A stretch of 64,000 nucleotides of DNA. It comes from Candidatus Eiseniibacteriota bacterium (GTDB lineage Bacteria; Orphanbacterota; Orphanbacteria; Orphanbacterales; Orphanbacteraceae). A program made the translations under genes and the position numbers. Positions 28,437-36,700 of this stretch are shown piece after piece (position 1 is the stretch's first letter; each line of letters begins with the position of its first letter). The DNA lies in contig JAJRWB010000050.1 of NCBI GenBank assembly GCA_024276995.1, forward strand, positions 124,001 to 188,000, in the 5' to 3' direction. The notes under the pieces were generated by a model. The model did no database searches. It saw only the letters and a list, made by a program, of their open reading frames with translations, and had not been told where the DNA came from.

Positions 28437-28986
28437 CGCCGGGGGAACGATCCCTAAGGATCGTCCACCGCTCATGATCTCTCCATCGTCCCGCGATCTT
28501 CAGGTAACCGGGCGAAAAACCTTCCTTCCGGAATCCGCATTTTTTCGCGAGGGCGAGTGAGGCGATGTTGTCGGGCTGGATGTTCGCCTCCACCCGGTGA
28601 AGATCGAGGATGTCGAAGGCGTAGCGGATCGCGAGAGTGACTCCATCGGAGATGTAACCGCGCCGGGCGTATCGCTCGCCCACCCAGTATCCGATGTAGG
28701 CGCTTTGGAAACAGCCGTAGACGATTTCGCTCAGCGTGATCGACCCGACGATGGCGCCGTCCTTCGTTCTGCACGCCAGAAACCGCTTCACCCGCTCGCC
28801 GTCGGCGGACGCGCAAAAACGGGTGAACGCCGCACAACTGTACGGATCGATCCCCTCCGGGGGGGCGGGTTCCCACGGTTCGAGGAACTTTCCGCTCTCC
28901 CTCCGAAGAGATTGGAACTCGTCACAGTCCGAAAGCCGTGGAAAGCGGAGAAGTACGTGCCTTCCCTTCTGCAAGGTCTTTCCCAT
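28426..28986 (-). CDS. GNAT-family N-acetyltransferase (RimJ/RimL-like)
   Basis: 186 aa from the ATG at 28986, preceded by GGGAGGACCGG. The RimJ/RimL acetyltransferase type is clear: RHVLLRFPRLSDCDEF, YWVGERYARRGYISDGVTLAIRYAFDIL (acetyl-CoA pyrophosphate loop) and LHRVEANIQPDNIASLALAKKCGFRKEG. Such enzymes acetylate N-terminal Ala/Ser of ribosomal proteins or small amines; the target here is unknown. The gene is monocistronic and converges on the DUF362 gene with an 11-base overlap. Confidence 0.85.
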   Translation of the reverse strand: MGKTLQKGRHVLLRFPRLSDCDEFQSLRRESGKFLEPWEPAPPEGIDPYSCAAFTRFCASADGERVKRFLACRTKDGAIVGSITLSEIVYGCFQSAYIGYWVGERYARRGYISDGVTLAIRYAFDILDLHRVEANIQPDNIASLALAKKCGFRKEGFSPGYLKIAGRWRDHERWTILRDRSPGVTR

Positions 28987-29004
28987 CCGGTCCTCCCGCG
29001 CCGC

Positions 29005-29031
29005 TTGCAACGGCACGCGGAAAAGTATACT
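29005..29031 (+). promoter_or_regulatory. Candidate promoter for the mechanosensitive channel gene
   Basis: TTGCAA at 29005-29010 and TATACT at 29026-29031, separated by 15 bases, which is slightly short. The predicted transcript start is about 40 bases before the ATG at 29077. Confidence 0.4.
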
Positions 29032-29076
29032 AAATGGAGGGGTTCCCCGCACCGGAGCGATCGGAGGAGTTCGGTC

Positions 29077-30396
29077 ATGATGCACATACTTCAGAATCGG
29101 CTCATCGCCGCCGGGCTCTCGGAGTGGAGCGCCCGCCAGGCTTCGATGCTGATCGCGACCGCGATCATTCTCCTTCTCGCCCTGCTCGCCGACATGGCGG
29201 CGAAAAAGCTGATCCTGAAGGGTATCGCCCGCATCGTGCGGAAAAGTGCGAACCGGTGGGACGATATCTTCCTCGAAAACCACGTGTTCGACAGGCTTTC
29301 CCGGCTCGCACCGGCGATCGTGGTCTATCTTCTCGTTCCGCTCTTCTTCCTCTCCTCGCCACGGCTCGTGTCGATGGTCGAGAGGCTGGCCGTGGCGTAC
29401 ATGCTCGTCATCGGCATGCTCGCGGTCCTCGCCGCGCTCGACGCCGCCCTCGACATCTACAGAAGGTTCGATGTCTCGAGGGAAAGGCCGATCCGGGGTT
29501 ACATCCAGGCGGTGAAACTGATCGTCTTTTTCGCCTTCGCCATCCTCGCGATATCCGCCCTTCTCGACCGCTCGCCCACCATTCTTCTCGGCGGCCTCGG
29601 CGCGCTCACCGCCGTACTCATCCTCGTGTTCAAGGACACGATCCTCGGGTTCGTCGCGAGCGTCCAGCTTTCCGCCAACCAAATGGTCCGGCGGGGCGAC
29701 TGGATCTCCATGCCGAAGTTCGACACCGACGGCGACGTGATCGACATCACCCTCACCACGGTGAAGGTGAGAAACTGGGACAAGACGATCTCGACGATCC
29801 CGACGTACGCTCTCATTTCGAATGCTTTTCGGAACTGGAGGGGGATGGAGGAATCGGGGGGGAGGAGAATCAAGCGGCCTATCAACATCGACATGAACAC
29901 GATCCGGTTCTGCGACGACGCCATGATCGAACGGTCCCGGAAGATCGAAATCCTCCGGCCCTACCTAGACAGGAAACTCGAGGAGGTGGCCGCTCACAAC
30001 GCGGCGCACAACATCGATCGGTCGGTGGAAGCGAACGGGCGCGCCCTAACGAACGTCGGAACGTTCCGTGCCTACATCGAAGCGTACCTCCACGCCAATC
30101 CGCTGATTCACGACGATATGACGTTCCTTGTGCGCCAGCTAGCGCCCACCGACAAGGGGCTCCCTCTGGAGATCTATGTCTTTTCGAAAGATCAAGTGTG
30201 GGCGAATTACGAGGCGATCCAGGCGGATATTTTCGACCATCTTCTCGCCGTGCTGCCCGTGTTCGACTTGAAGGTCCACCAGACGCCGTCCGGCTCCGAC
30301 TTGGCGGCCCTCTCACCGGTGCTCGGCCCGCCGGACGGCCGGATCACCCCTCCTCCGCCGGGGGATAGTCGCGGAAAACACGGCGGACATCCCTGA
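29077..30396 (+). CDS. MscS-family mechanosensitive channel (YbdG-like)
   Basis: 439 aa from the ATG at 29077 (a second ATG follows at 29080), with GGAGGAG upstream. Several N-terminal hydrophobic helices are followed by the MscS pore-helix and beta-domain region: GALTAVLILVFKDTILGFVASVQLSANQMVRRGDWISM, then GDVIDITLTTVKVRNWDKTISTIPTYALISNAFRNW, which is characteristic of the YbdG/YnaI subgroup. It opens under membrane tension in hypo-osmotic shock. The 3' end overlaps the convergent lipoprotein gene by 53 bases. Confidence 0.9.
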   Translation: MMHILQNRLIAAGLSEWSARQASMLIATAIILLLALLADMAAKKLILKGIARIVRKSANRWDDIFLENHVFDRLSRLAPAIVVYLLVPLFFLSSPRLVSMVERLAVAYMLVIGMLAVLAALDAALDIYRRFDVSRERPIRGYIQAVKLIVFFAFAILAISALLDRSPTILLGGLGALTAVLILVFKDTILGFVASVQLSANQMVRRGDWISMPKFDTDGDVIDITLTTVKVRNWDKTISTIPTYALISNAFRNWRGMEESGGRRIKRPINIDMNTIRFCDDAMIERSRKIEILRPYLDRKLEEVAAHNAAHNIDRSVEANGRALTNVGTFRAYIEAYLHANPLIHDDMTFLVRQLAPTDKGLPLEIYVFSKDQVWANYEAIQADIFDHLLAVLPVFDLKVHQTPSGSDLAALSPVLGPPDGRITPPPPGDSRGKHGGHP

Positions 30397-31183
30397 AGAG
30401 CTTGAGGGTCTTCCCCCTCGCCGCGCTCACGGTGCTCGACTCTTCCATCTCCTTCTCGAGCCGCTCAATGAGGCCGTCCACGTATTCCCGGGCCGACAGG
30501 CCCGACGACGACGGTTCGTCCGGATCGGCGCCCGCCTCGACGAGCAGCCTCACGAGCCCCGAGAGGCGGTCGTCGTAATTCCTGTACCAGTAACGCACTA
30601 CGCAGAAAAGAACGGGGTCGCCGGCGCGACGGGCGTTGGGAGAGACTCCCGCGCTGAGAAATTCTTTTACATAGTAAAGACGCATCTCGGGCGTGACGAG
30701 ATGCTTGCCGGCATCGAGCTGCATAGCGGGGTAGGCGAGGGCGAAGAGAAAGCCGCGCTCGAGGGCGAGATCGGGTTCGCGGCGAAAGAGTTTCGCCTCG
30801 AAATACGTTTCGATGAAATCGTCCCTGTGCGCGACGATCTCGCCGGTATTCTCGTCGCTCTCGAACGTTCCACCGGGGGAACAGTAGTAATCGACGTAGA
30901 TCAGGTCGGCCCCCCGCCGGGCCGCCTCGCGCAGGAGTTTCGAGCGCGCCCCTTTTCCCCGGACGAGAATCGCACCGATATCGACGTAGCCCGCCTGGCG
31001 AATCGCCAATTCCGGCTGGTCCACGATTCCGGGAAGCTCCTTCCGGGGGGAGAAAACAGTGTCGGAAAAGAAAGTGGTTTCGTATTCCACCTCCGTGCAG
31101 CCGGCGGACAGAGTCACTCCGGCGGCAACGCACAGGAGAAGCGGGAGAAACCGCCTTCCATTCCGATTCCAATGAATCGCCAT
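30344..31183 (-). CDS. Lipoprotein with ankyrin-like C-terminal repeat
   Basis: 279 aa with a lipobox LSAGC, so it is predicted to be lipid-anchored. The C-terminal region LVRLLVEAGADPDEPSSSGLSAREYV looks like an ankyrin repeat, and LKEFLSAGVSPNA-like sequence upstream may be another. The central part (LREAARRGADLIYVDYYCSPGG) is not recognised. Its 3' end overlaps the channel gene by 53 bases on the opposite strand, yet both proteins keep normal sequence there. Function unknown. Confidence 0.65.
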   Translation of the reverse strand: MAIHWNRNGRRFLPLLLCVAAGVTLSAGCTEVEYETTFFSDTVFSPRKELPGIVDQPELAIRQAGYVDIGAILVRGKGARSKLLREAARRGADLIYVDYYCSPGGTFESDENTGEIVAHRDDFIETYFEAKLFRREPDLALERGFLFALAYPAMQLDAGKHLVTPEMRLYYVKEFLSAGVSPNARRAGDPVLFCVVRYWYRNYDDRLSGLVRLLVEAGADPDEPSSSGLSAREYVDGLIERLEKEMEESSTVSAARGKTLKLFRDVRRVFRDYPPAEEG

Positions 31184-31273
31184 CGTCGACCCCCCATGGT
31201 TCGAGCGACGGCATGATTATACCACAACCGGACAGGCCCGTGCCGCGCGCGGCGGACGCCGGACGACGCCGAT

Positions 31274-31906
31274 TCAGTAGATCATCTTGTAATCGGGCCA
31301 TTCCAAACTGTCGGCGTGGGCCTCGAAGAACGCCCGCGTCGAATCGGAGAGGAAGAAATACGGCTTTCCCCTGAAATCGAATCTCGGGGACGACGATACC
31401 GGAATGAATCTTTCATGCGTCACAGGATCGGTCACCGGCCCGCAGTAGTCGAGGGGGTGTTCGATGAACTCCCTCAGGTTGTCGCCGTCGGAGAAGAAAT
31501 AGAGCTCATAGTTGACGTATGCCATATAGGCGGCGTCGATGACCGCATCCTCTTGCCCGTCCACCGCGCCGGGAAGGGACAGGTCGAGACCGTTCATGAA
31601 GGGGACCGGATCTTTCACGAAGATCCCCAGGCACGGTACTCAGCAGAAGCCGACGGGACGGCTGTTCACATAGAGGGGGGGCATGTGAAGGTTCAACTTC
31701 GTGTGTCTCACCATGCACCTGTCGTTCAGCGATTCGAGGCCGTCGCCGTATCGAACATGCGGGAACTCGGCGTTGTCGGCGGTGTAGACGACCTTGGCGT
31801 CGTTTTTCACGAGAGAGACCTTTCCGTCCCCTCCCTTGTCACCCGATCCGCATCCGTACAGCACCGCAAGAATCGCGACCACAACGCACCACACCCGTTT
31901 TTTCAT
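31274..31906 (-). CDS. Candidate selenoprotein: YHS-type lipoprotein with in-frame TGA
   Basis: Read through one TGA (31640-31642), this is a 210-aa protein with residue 89 as proposed selenocysteine. The signal peptide ends in a lipobox, VLYGCGS. Residues about 62-102 resemble a YHS/TRASH metal-binding unit: DRCMV, then VNSRPVGFC-U-VPCLGIF and KDP. The YHS domains at 45570 (RRIFLCCERC) and in CusB (MRVYYCCPGC) have Cys exactly where U falls. After the TGA the same frame continues for 121 residues, including a second YHS-like segment (DPVTHERF ... RGKPYFFLSDSTRAFFEAHAD). A hairpin meeting bacterial SECIS rules follows the TGA. Without recoding there would be an 88-aa fragment plus an unstarted 3' half. 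A TTGACC/TATAAG promoter and an AAAGGAG ribosome site precede the ATG at 31906. Function unknown; metal or redox chemistry is likely. Confidence 0.65.
31608..31626 (-). promoter_or_regulatory. Candidate bacterial SECIS hairpin
   Basis: In the mRNA downstream of the TGA at 31640-31642, GGATCTT (31626-31620) pairs perfectly with AAGATCC (31614-31608), giving a 7-bp stem with the 5-base loop CGTGA. The loop begins 20 bases after the TGA and has G as its second base followed by U. Bacterial SECIS rules ask for an apical loop of 3-14 bases, a G in its first two positions, and about 16-37 bases from the UGA; all are met. Confidence 0.55.
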
Positions 31907-31997
31907 TGCGATCCACTCCTTTCCGCCCGCCGCTCCCTCGTGGTGCGGAAGGGGAGCAAGAAAATGAGCTTTCCCATGGGTCTCCTTCCCCGTTCAC

Positions 31998-32024
31998 CTT
32001 ATATTTCCGATGAGGGCGGGTCAA
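31998..32024 (-). promoter_or_regulatory. Candidate promoter for the TGA-containing YHS lipoprotein gene
   Basis: On the minus strand, TTGACC (32024-32019), a 15-base spacer and TATAAG (32003-31998). The spacer is short, but both hexamers are good. The predicted leader is about 85 bases to the ATG at 31906. It lies in the 160-base divergent gap shared with the CBM48 gene. Confidence 0.45.
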
Positions 32025-32066
32025 GCCGGCTTCGCGGCCGGGCTCATTGGAAGAAGGAGAAATATC

Positions 32067-32360
32067 TTGAAGAAGACGTACACGAAAACCGGAAAGACAT
32101 GCAGGGTTACGTTCACCCTGCCGAAGGAGATCGCCGCCACAAGAATCGCTCTTTGCGGTGAATTCAACGACTGGGACGAGTCGAGGCACATCCTGAAAAA
32201 GAGAAAAAACGGAAGCCATTCGCTCACCGTCTCTCTCGAGGCGGACCGGGAGTACCGCTTCCGCTACCTCGTGGATGGCAAGCGGTGGGAGAACGACTGG
32301 GAGGCGGACCGATACGCGAAGAACTCGTTCGGCACCGAAGATTCGATCGTCGTGGTGTGA
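32067..32360 (+). CDS. Small CBM48/AMPK-type glycogen-binding domain protein
   Basis: 97 aa from a TTG at 32067, chosen because AAGGAGA lies 7 bases before it and homologous small proteins begin with a short basic stretch (KKTYTKTGKTCRVTFTLP). The single domain matches the early-set/CBM48 fold: CGEFNDWDESRHILKKRKNGSHSLTVSLEADREYRFRYLVDGKRWEND. Such domains bind alpha-glucans. There is no catalytic domain and no signal peptide, so it may tether or sense glycogen in the cytoplasm. It is not clearly linked to its neighbours. Confidence 0.85.
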   Translation: MKKTYTKTGKTCRVTFTLPKEIAATRIALCGEFNDWDESRHILKKRKNGSHSLTVSLEADREYRFRYLVDGKRWENDWEADRYAKNSFGTEDSIVVV

Positions 32361-32504
32361 CGGCGAAGCGCCCCTCCCCGTCGGAAGCCGGGCCGCCGTT
32401 CTGGCGATCCGATCGTGTAACCGCTATACTGTCGAGGGGATCGGACGATCCCGTGGAGCGGCGGTGGGCGACGATTCCCCGGAAAGAACCGGAAGGGGGC
32501 TGTC

Positions 32505-33701
32505 ATGTTCAGCAGGCGGGAAACGGAAGTTGTCATTGCCGGCGCCGGCCCGGTCGGGCTGGTCGGCGCGCTCACGCTCGCCGAGATGGGGGTGAAGATC
32601 GCCGTGTTCGATAAGGACTGGCGGACGGCCGTGCATAGCTACGCACTGGTGCTTCATCCCGGCTCCCTCAGACTCCTCGACAAATTCGGTGTCGCCGCCG
32701 ACCTTCTGCCTCACGGCCACAGGATCGAGACGCTCCGCTTTTTCGATGGTGAGACGGAGCAGGCGGCGATCGACTTTACGAAGGTGGGGGGTGATTTTCC
32801 GTTCGCCCTCGTTCTTCCGCAATCGCAGCTCGAAGGGGTCCTCGAGGAGCGGTTGAAGGCGAAGAAGATCCGCGTCTACTGGAATCATCGCGTTCAGAGC
32901 ATCGAGGAAAAAGGAGGCCCTGTATCGGTGTACGTCGATCGCCTCGAGAAAGAGTCGATGGGCTACCCGGTGGCGCGCACCGAGTGGGTGATCAACAGGA
33001 CTTTCCAGGTGGACTGCGCTTTCGTGATCGGCGCCGACGGCTACTATTCCCGGATGCGAGCGATTCTCGGTATCGACTACCCCGAGATCGGCGCTCCCGC
33101 CACGTATGCCGCATTCGAACTGAAGACGGACCAGTCGTGGCCCGGGGAAGCCCGGGTGATGCTCGATGACCGCTCGACAAACGTATTCTGGCCGATGACC
33201 GGCGGAAGGTGCCGCCTCGGCTTCCAGGTCGAGAAGGAACCCGACACGAGGCCCGACTTGGCGGCTCTCAGGGAGCTGGCCGCTCGGAGGATGCCCTGGT
33301 TCTCCGTGCCCGGCGAGGAGCCCCCCTGGTCGGCGGTCGTGACGTTTCAGAAGAGGCTTGCGAGCGCCTTCGGAAGGAACCGGATCTGGCTCGCCGGCGA
33401 CGCCGCCCATCTTACCGGGCCGGTGGGCGTGCAGAGTATGAACGTGGGACTCGCCGAAGGGAATGCGCTGGCGCGCAGGATCGGCGATGTTCTCGGCGGG
33501 AAGGTGCCGGCCGAATCGCTCGCCTCGTACGATGAAGAACGGCGCACGGAGTGGGGTCGGCTCCTCGGCACCGAAAACGCCTACACCGCCGGTGACGGCG
33601 CTTCCGACTGGGTCCGGAAACACATCGATACGATCCCCTCGTGCATCCCCGCATCCGGGGAGGATCTCGACCTCCTTCTCGGTCAGATCGGGATCGGCTG
33701 A
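32505..33701 (+). CDS. FAD-dependent monooxygenase-type oxidoreductase
   Basis: 398 aa of the PHBH/aromatic-ring hydroxylase flavoprotein type. The N-terminal dinucleotide motif is VVIAGAGPVGLVGALTLAEMG (residues about 9-29), the middle motif is CAFVIGADGYYSRMR, and the C-terminal FAD motif is IWLAGDAAHLTGPVGVQSMNVG (about residue 294). The substrate cannot be told. A TATACT at 32425-32430 is a possible -10. It converges on the 2933-aa FN3 gene. Confidence 0.87.
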   Translation: MFSRRETEVVIAGAGPVGLVGALTLAEMGVKIAVFDKDWRTAVHSYALVLHPGSLRLLDKFGVAADLLPHGHRIETLRFFDGETEQAAIDFTKVGGDFPFALVLPQSQLEGVLEERLKAKKIRVYWNHRVQSIEEKGGPVSVYVDRLEKESMGYPVARTEWVINRTFQVDCAFVIGADGYYSRMRAILGIDYPEIGAPATYAAFELKTDQSWPGEARVMLDDRSTNVFWPMTGGRCRLGFQVEKEPDTRPDLAALRELAARRMPWFSVPGEEPPWSAVVTFQKRLASAFGRNRIWLAGDAAHLTGPVGVQSMNVGLAEGNALARRIGDVLGGKVPAESLASYDEERRTEWGRLLGTENAYTAGDGASDWVRKHIDTIPSCIPASGEDLDLLLGQIGIG

Positions 33702-33725
33702 CGTGATTCCCCGTTTCGCGGCCCG

Positions 33726-33744
33726 CGGCGGAACAGGTCCGCCG
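33726..33744. terminator. Hairpin between convergent genes
   Basis: A 7-bp stem CGGCGGA/TCCGCCG with a 5-base loop lies in the 47-base gap between the flavoprotein stop (33701) and the stop of the 2933-aa FN3 gene (33749). There is no T-tract on either side, so it is at best a weak bidirectional terminator or transcript-end stabiliser. Confidence 0.35.
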
Positions 33745-33748
33745 GCGC

Positions 33749-36700
33749 TCATCGCAAGAGCACCATCCGGATCGTCTGAACGACTCCGTCATCCTCTTCG
33801 AGCCGGGCGAAATAAATCCCGGAGGAGGCGGCATCGCCGGTAACGGTCGTCCCATCCCACGGCATCTCGTGCCAGCCGGCGGCGAGCGCACCGTCGTGGA
33901 GCACCGCCACCAACCTTCCCGAAAGGTCATAGATCACCAGGCGGACACGTCCGCCAAGAGGCGTGAAGAAGCGAACCGTTGTTTCGGGGTTGAACGGATT
34001 CGGACGGTTCGGGAGGAGGAGCGCCGCCGCAGCGGGACCGACGGGAACGGTGTCGCCCGTTCTCGAGACGATCCGGTGAAGAACACCCTCCTCGTCGGCA
34101 CAGCTGATCGAGGGGATTTTCAGGTAGCGGAGTGGATCGTTGCCATGGAGAACGGCGGTGAAGGAGAGCTTCGCTCCGGGGCCCGCGGTGAGAATGCGCA
34201 GGCGGTCTCCAGTGAGAGCGAACCACGATTCGCCGCCGTCCGATGCGATCTTCACGCCGTCCACCGATTCGACGCCCTCCGGTATCACGACCTCCACGAA
34301 ACCGGACCGGATCGCGTAGGGAAGATCGACCCCGATGCGAAGACGTTGTGCGCCGGGCGCCGTCCGTTCGACGCGAACGGTGATCTCAGCCGTCTCCACC
34401 TTCCCGTCGCCGGGAATCAGAATCGTCCCCTCCCGGACGATCAGTGTCGCCAGCGCGACCAGGTCGGCCACGGTGAACCGGCCGTCGCCGTTCATGTCGG
34501 CAAAGGTCGTGTCGATGGAGGCGGGATCTCTTTCGCCGACGAGAACCGAAAGAGCGAATGTCACGTCCGATGGGGTCCTCTGGAAATCGTCGTCGAGATC
34601 GCCTTCCGGTTTCGCGCCGGGGACGGTGGTGAACGTCACCGGCGCCACGCCGCCGAGGGGGCGTCCGTACACGTCGCGGAGACCGCTCACCAGAAGGACG
34701 TACGTTTCGTTGTAGACGAGTGGTGCGTCCGGCGCGAAGAGGAGCACCGATCCGCCGCTTTCGAGCGCCGCCGTGCCGGGTATCGATTCCCCCCCCGACA
34801 TGAGGATCGCGCCGCCGAGACTCGCCGGGTCGATCGGCGTGCTGAAGGTGACACGGATCACCACGTCGAGAGGAACGTGCACGGCGAAGTTCACCGGGTC
34901 GCTCTCGAGGAGCGCCGGGGCGCCCGCGATCGTGCCGAAGCGCCGCCACGCGCTCATGTCGCCCGAACCACAGTCGCTGAGCGCGGCCACGCGCCATTGG
35001 TAGGGAACGCCCGGCTCGAGTCTTGAGACGACCGCCGACATCGCCGGAGGGAGCGTCGTGTCGATCACCGGAGCGAGCGACGAATCGAGACGCACTTGGA
35101 GACGATAGCCGGTGGCGTTATCCACCTCCTCCCAGGAGAAGGAGACGGGGATCGGCAGCCCCCCCGCCTCTTCGGGTGGGCCGACCTGAACGGGAGGCGC
35201 CAGGCCGGGAATTCGGAATCCGCCGGCGGAAGGGGTACGGCCCGATTCGCCGCAGCGCCCGAGGGCCGACGCCGTGTAGAGGTAATTCTCCCCGGGGACC
35301 GCCTGTGTGTCGGAGAAGGTCGTCTCCGGCCAGGCGGCCCAGCCGATCTCGCCGCCTCCCCGGAAGAGGCGCACGCCGTCGATCGGCGCCTGGGGCGCCG
35401 CCCATGTGAGACGCACTTCTCCGCATCGGTCGTCGGACGCATCGAACCGCACAGGCGCCATCGGCTGCGCTCCTACGTTCACGATCCACGGGTCGCTCTC
35501 CTCCCCCTCGCCGCACGCGCCGAGCGCCTGGATACGGAAAATCCGCGCCGCCGCCGAAGGGGAGGAGAGAGTGGTCGAGTCGCGCGAGCCGTCCACCACG
35601 GCGACCACTTCGCCCGCCTCCCGGATCCTGTAGAAGATCGCTCCTTGAACCTTTTCCCAGCGGAGCACGATGGGCGTTCCGATACAACCGGCGGTGTCGG
35701 AATCGGCGAGAAACGCCCCCTTTCCTGTGGAGGGGATGAACGCTCCGCCGTCGCGGGCGTCATCGTCGGCGACGGACATTCCGCACTCGTTCACAGCGAG
35801 TACCGCGTATTCGTACTCACCCGAACCGGATCGATCGACGAACCGGCGCGTCGAGATGTCGAGGGAATCGGCCGGCGTCTCCGTCACGCCGTCCCGCGTC
35901 CGGGTGACGACGAGATAGTCCACCGCCGCGTCGGTCTGGGGAAGAGACCATGTCACCACCACGGAGTCGCAGAAGAGATTCGAAGCGTTCACCGCCTCCG
36001 GCGGGGCGGGACGTCTTTTCGGGGTGCCGAGGGTGAGGACGACACCTTCCGACTCGCCGCAACCGTTGAACGTGCGAACCGTGTAGGTGGCGGCCTTCTC
36101 CGGAATGTCGATCGCCGACCCGGTCCCCGGTCCGACCCAGACGGGAACGACGCGGTCCGAGCGCATGACCGTCACGCTCTCCTGCTGCGCGGTCCAGGTG
36201 ATCTGCACCGTGTCGCAGAGCGAAGTGTCGAGGGCGACGCCGATCGGATCGACCGGATCTTCGGCGATCACCACGATCAGCTCCTCGCCGAGACCGCCCG
36301 CGCCGCAGCCGTTCTCACCGCGCACAGTGAAGCGTTGCACTCCCGGATCACCGAGTGAAACGAGCGTGTTCGAGCGTGTCGTAGTGATCCACGATTCACC
36401 GTTCCTGAAAACCCTGTAGAGAGAAGCTCCGGCCACCGGTTGCCATTGCAACGTGAACGTCTGGGAGACGCACGCACTCACGCCGGTGCTCATCCATACC
36501 GGGACGGCCGGCTTCTTCGTCGCGGAGCCATCATCCTCGGCGGCGAGCGAAAGGGCGCAGTCGTTCTCCGACTGCACCACGTACCGGTGCGACTCGGCGT
36601 CGGGGGGGAAGTCGACCACTCGGAAAGGATCGTCCTTCCCCACGACGGCGATCGGCGTGGCGACGACGCCGTCGTAGCGAAGAAGGCGGAACGTCCGGAT

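Noticed and set aside
31640-31642. TGA as an ordinary stop, or as Trp under a variant genetic code
   Set aside because: TGA ends many genes here at ATGA/GTGA junctions, so it is a stop in this genome. A plain stop leaves a conserved downstream YHS-like part without a start. Selenocysteine fits better, though an error is not excluded.
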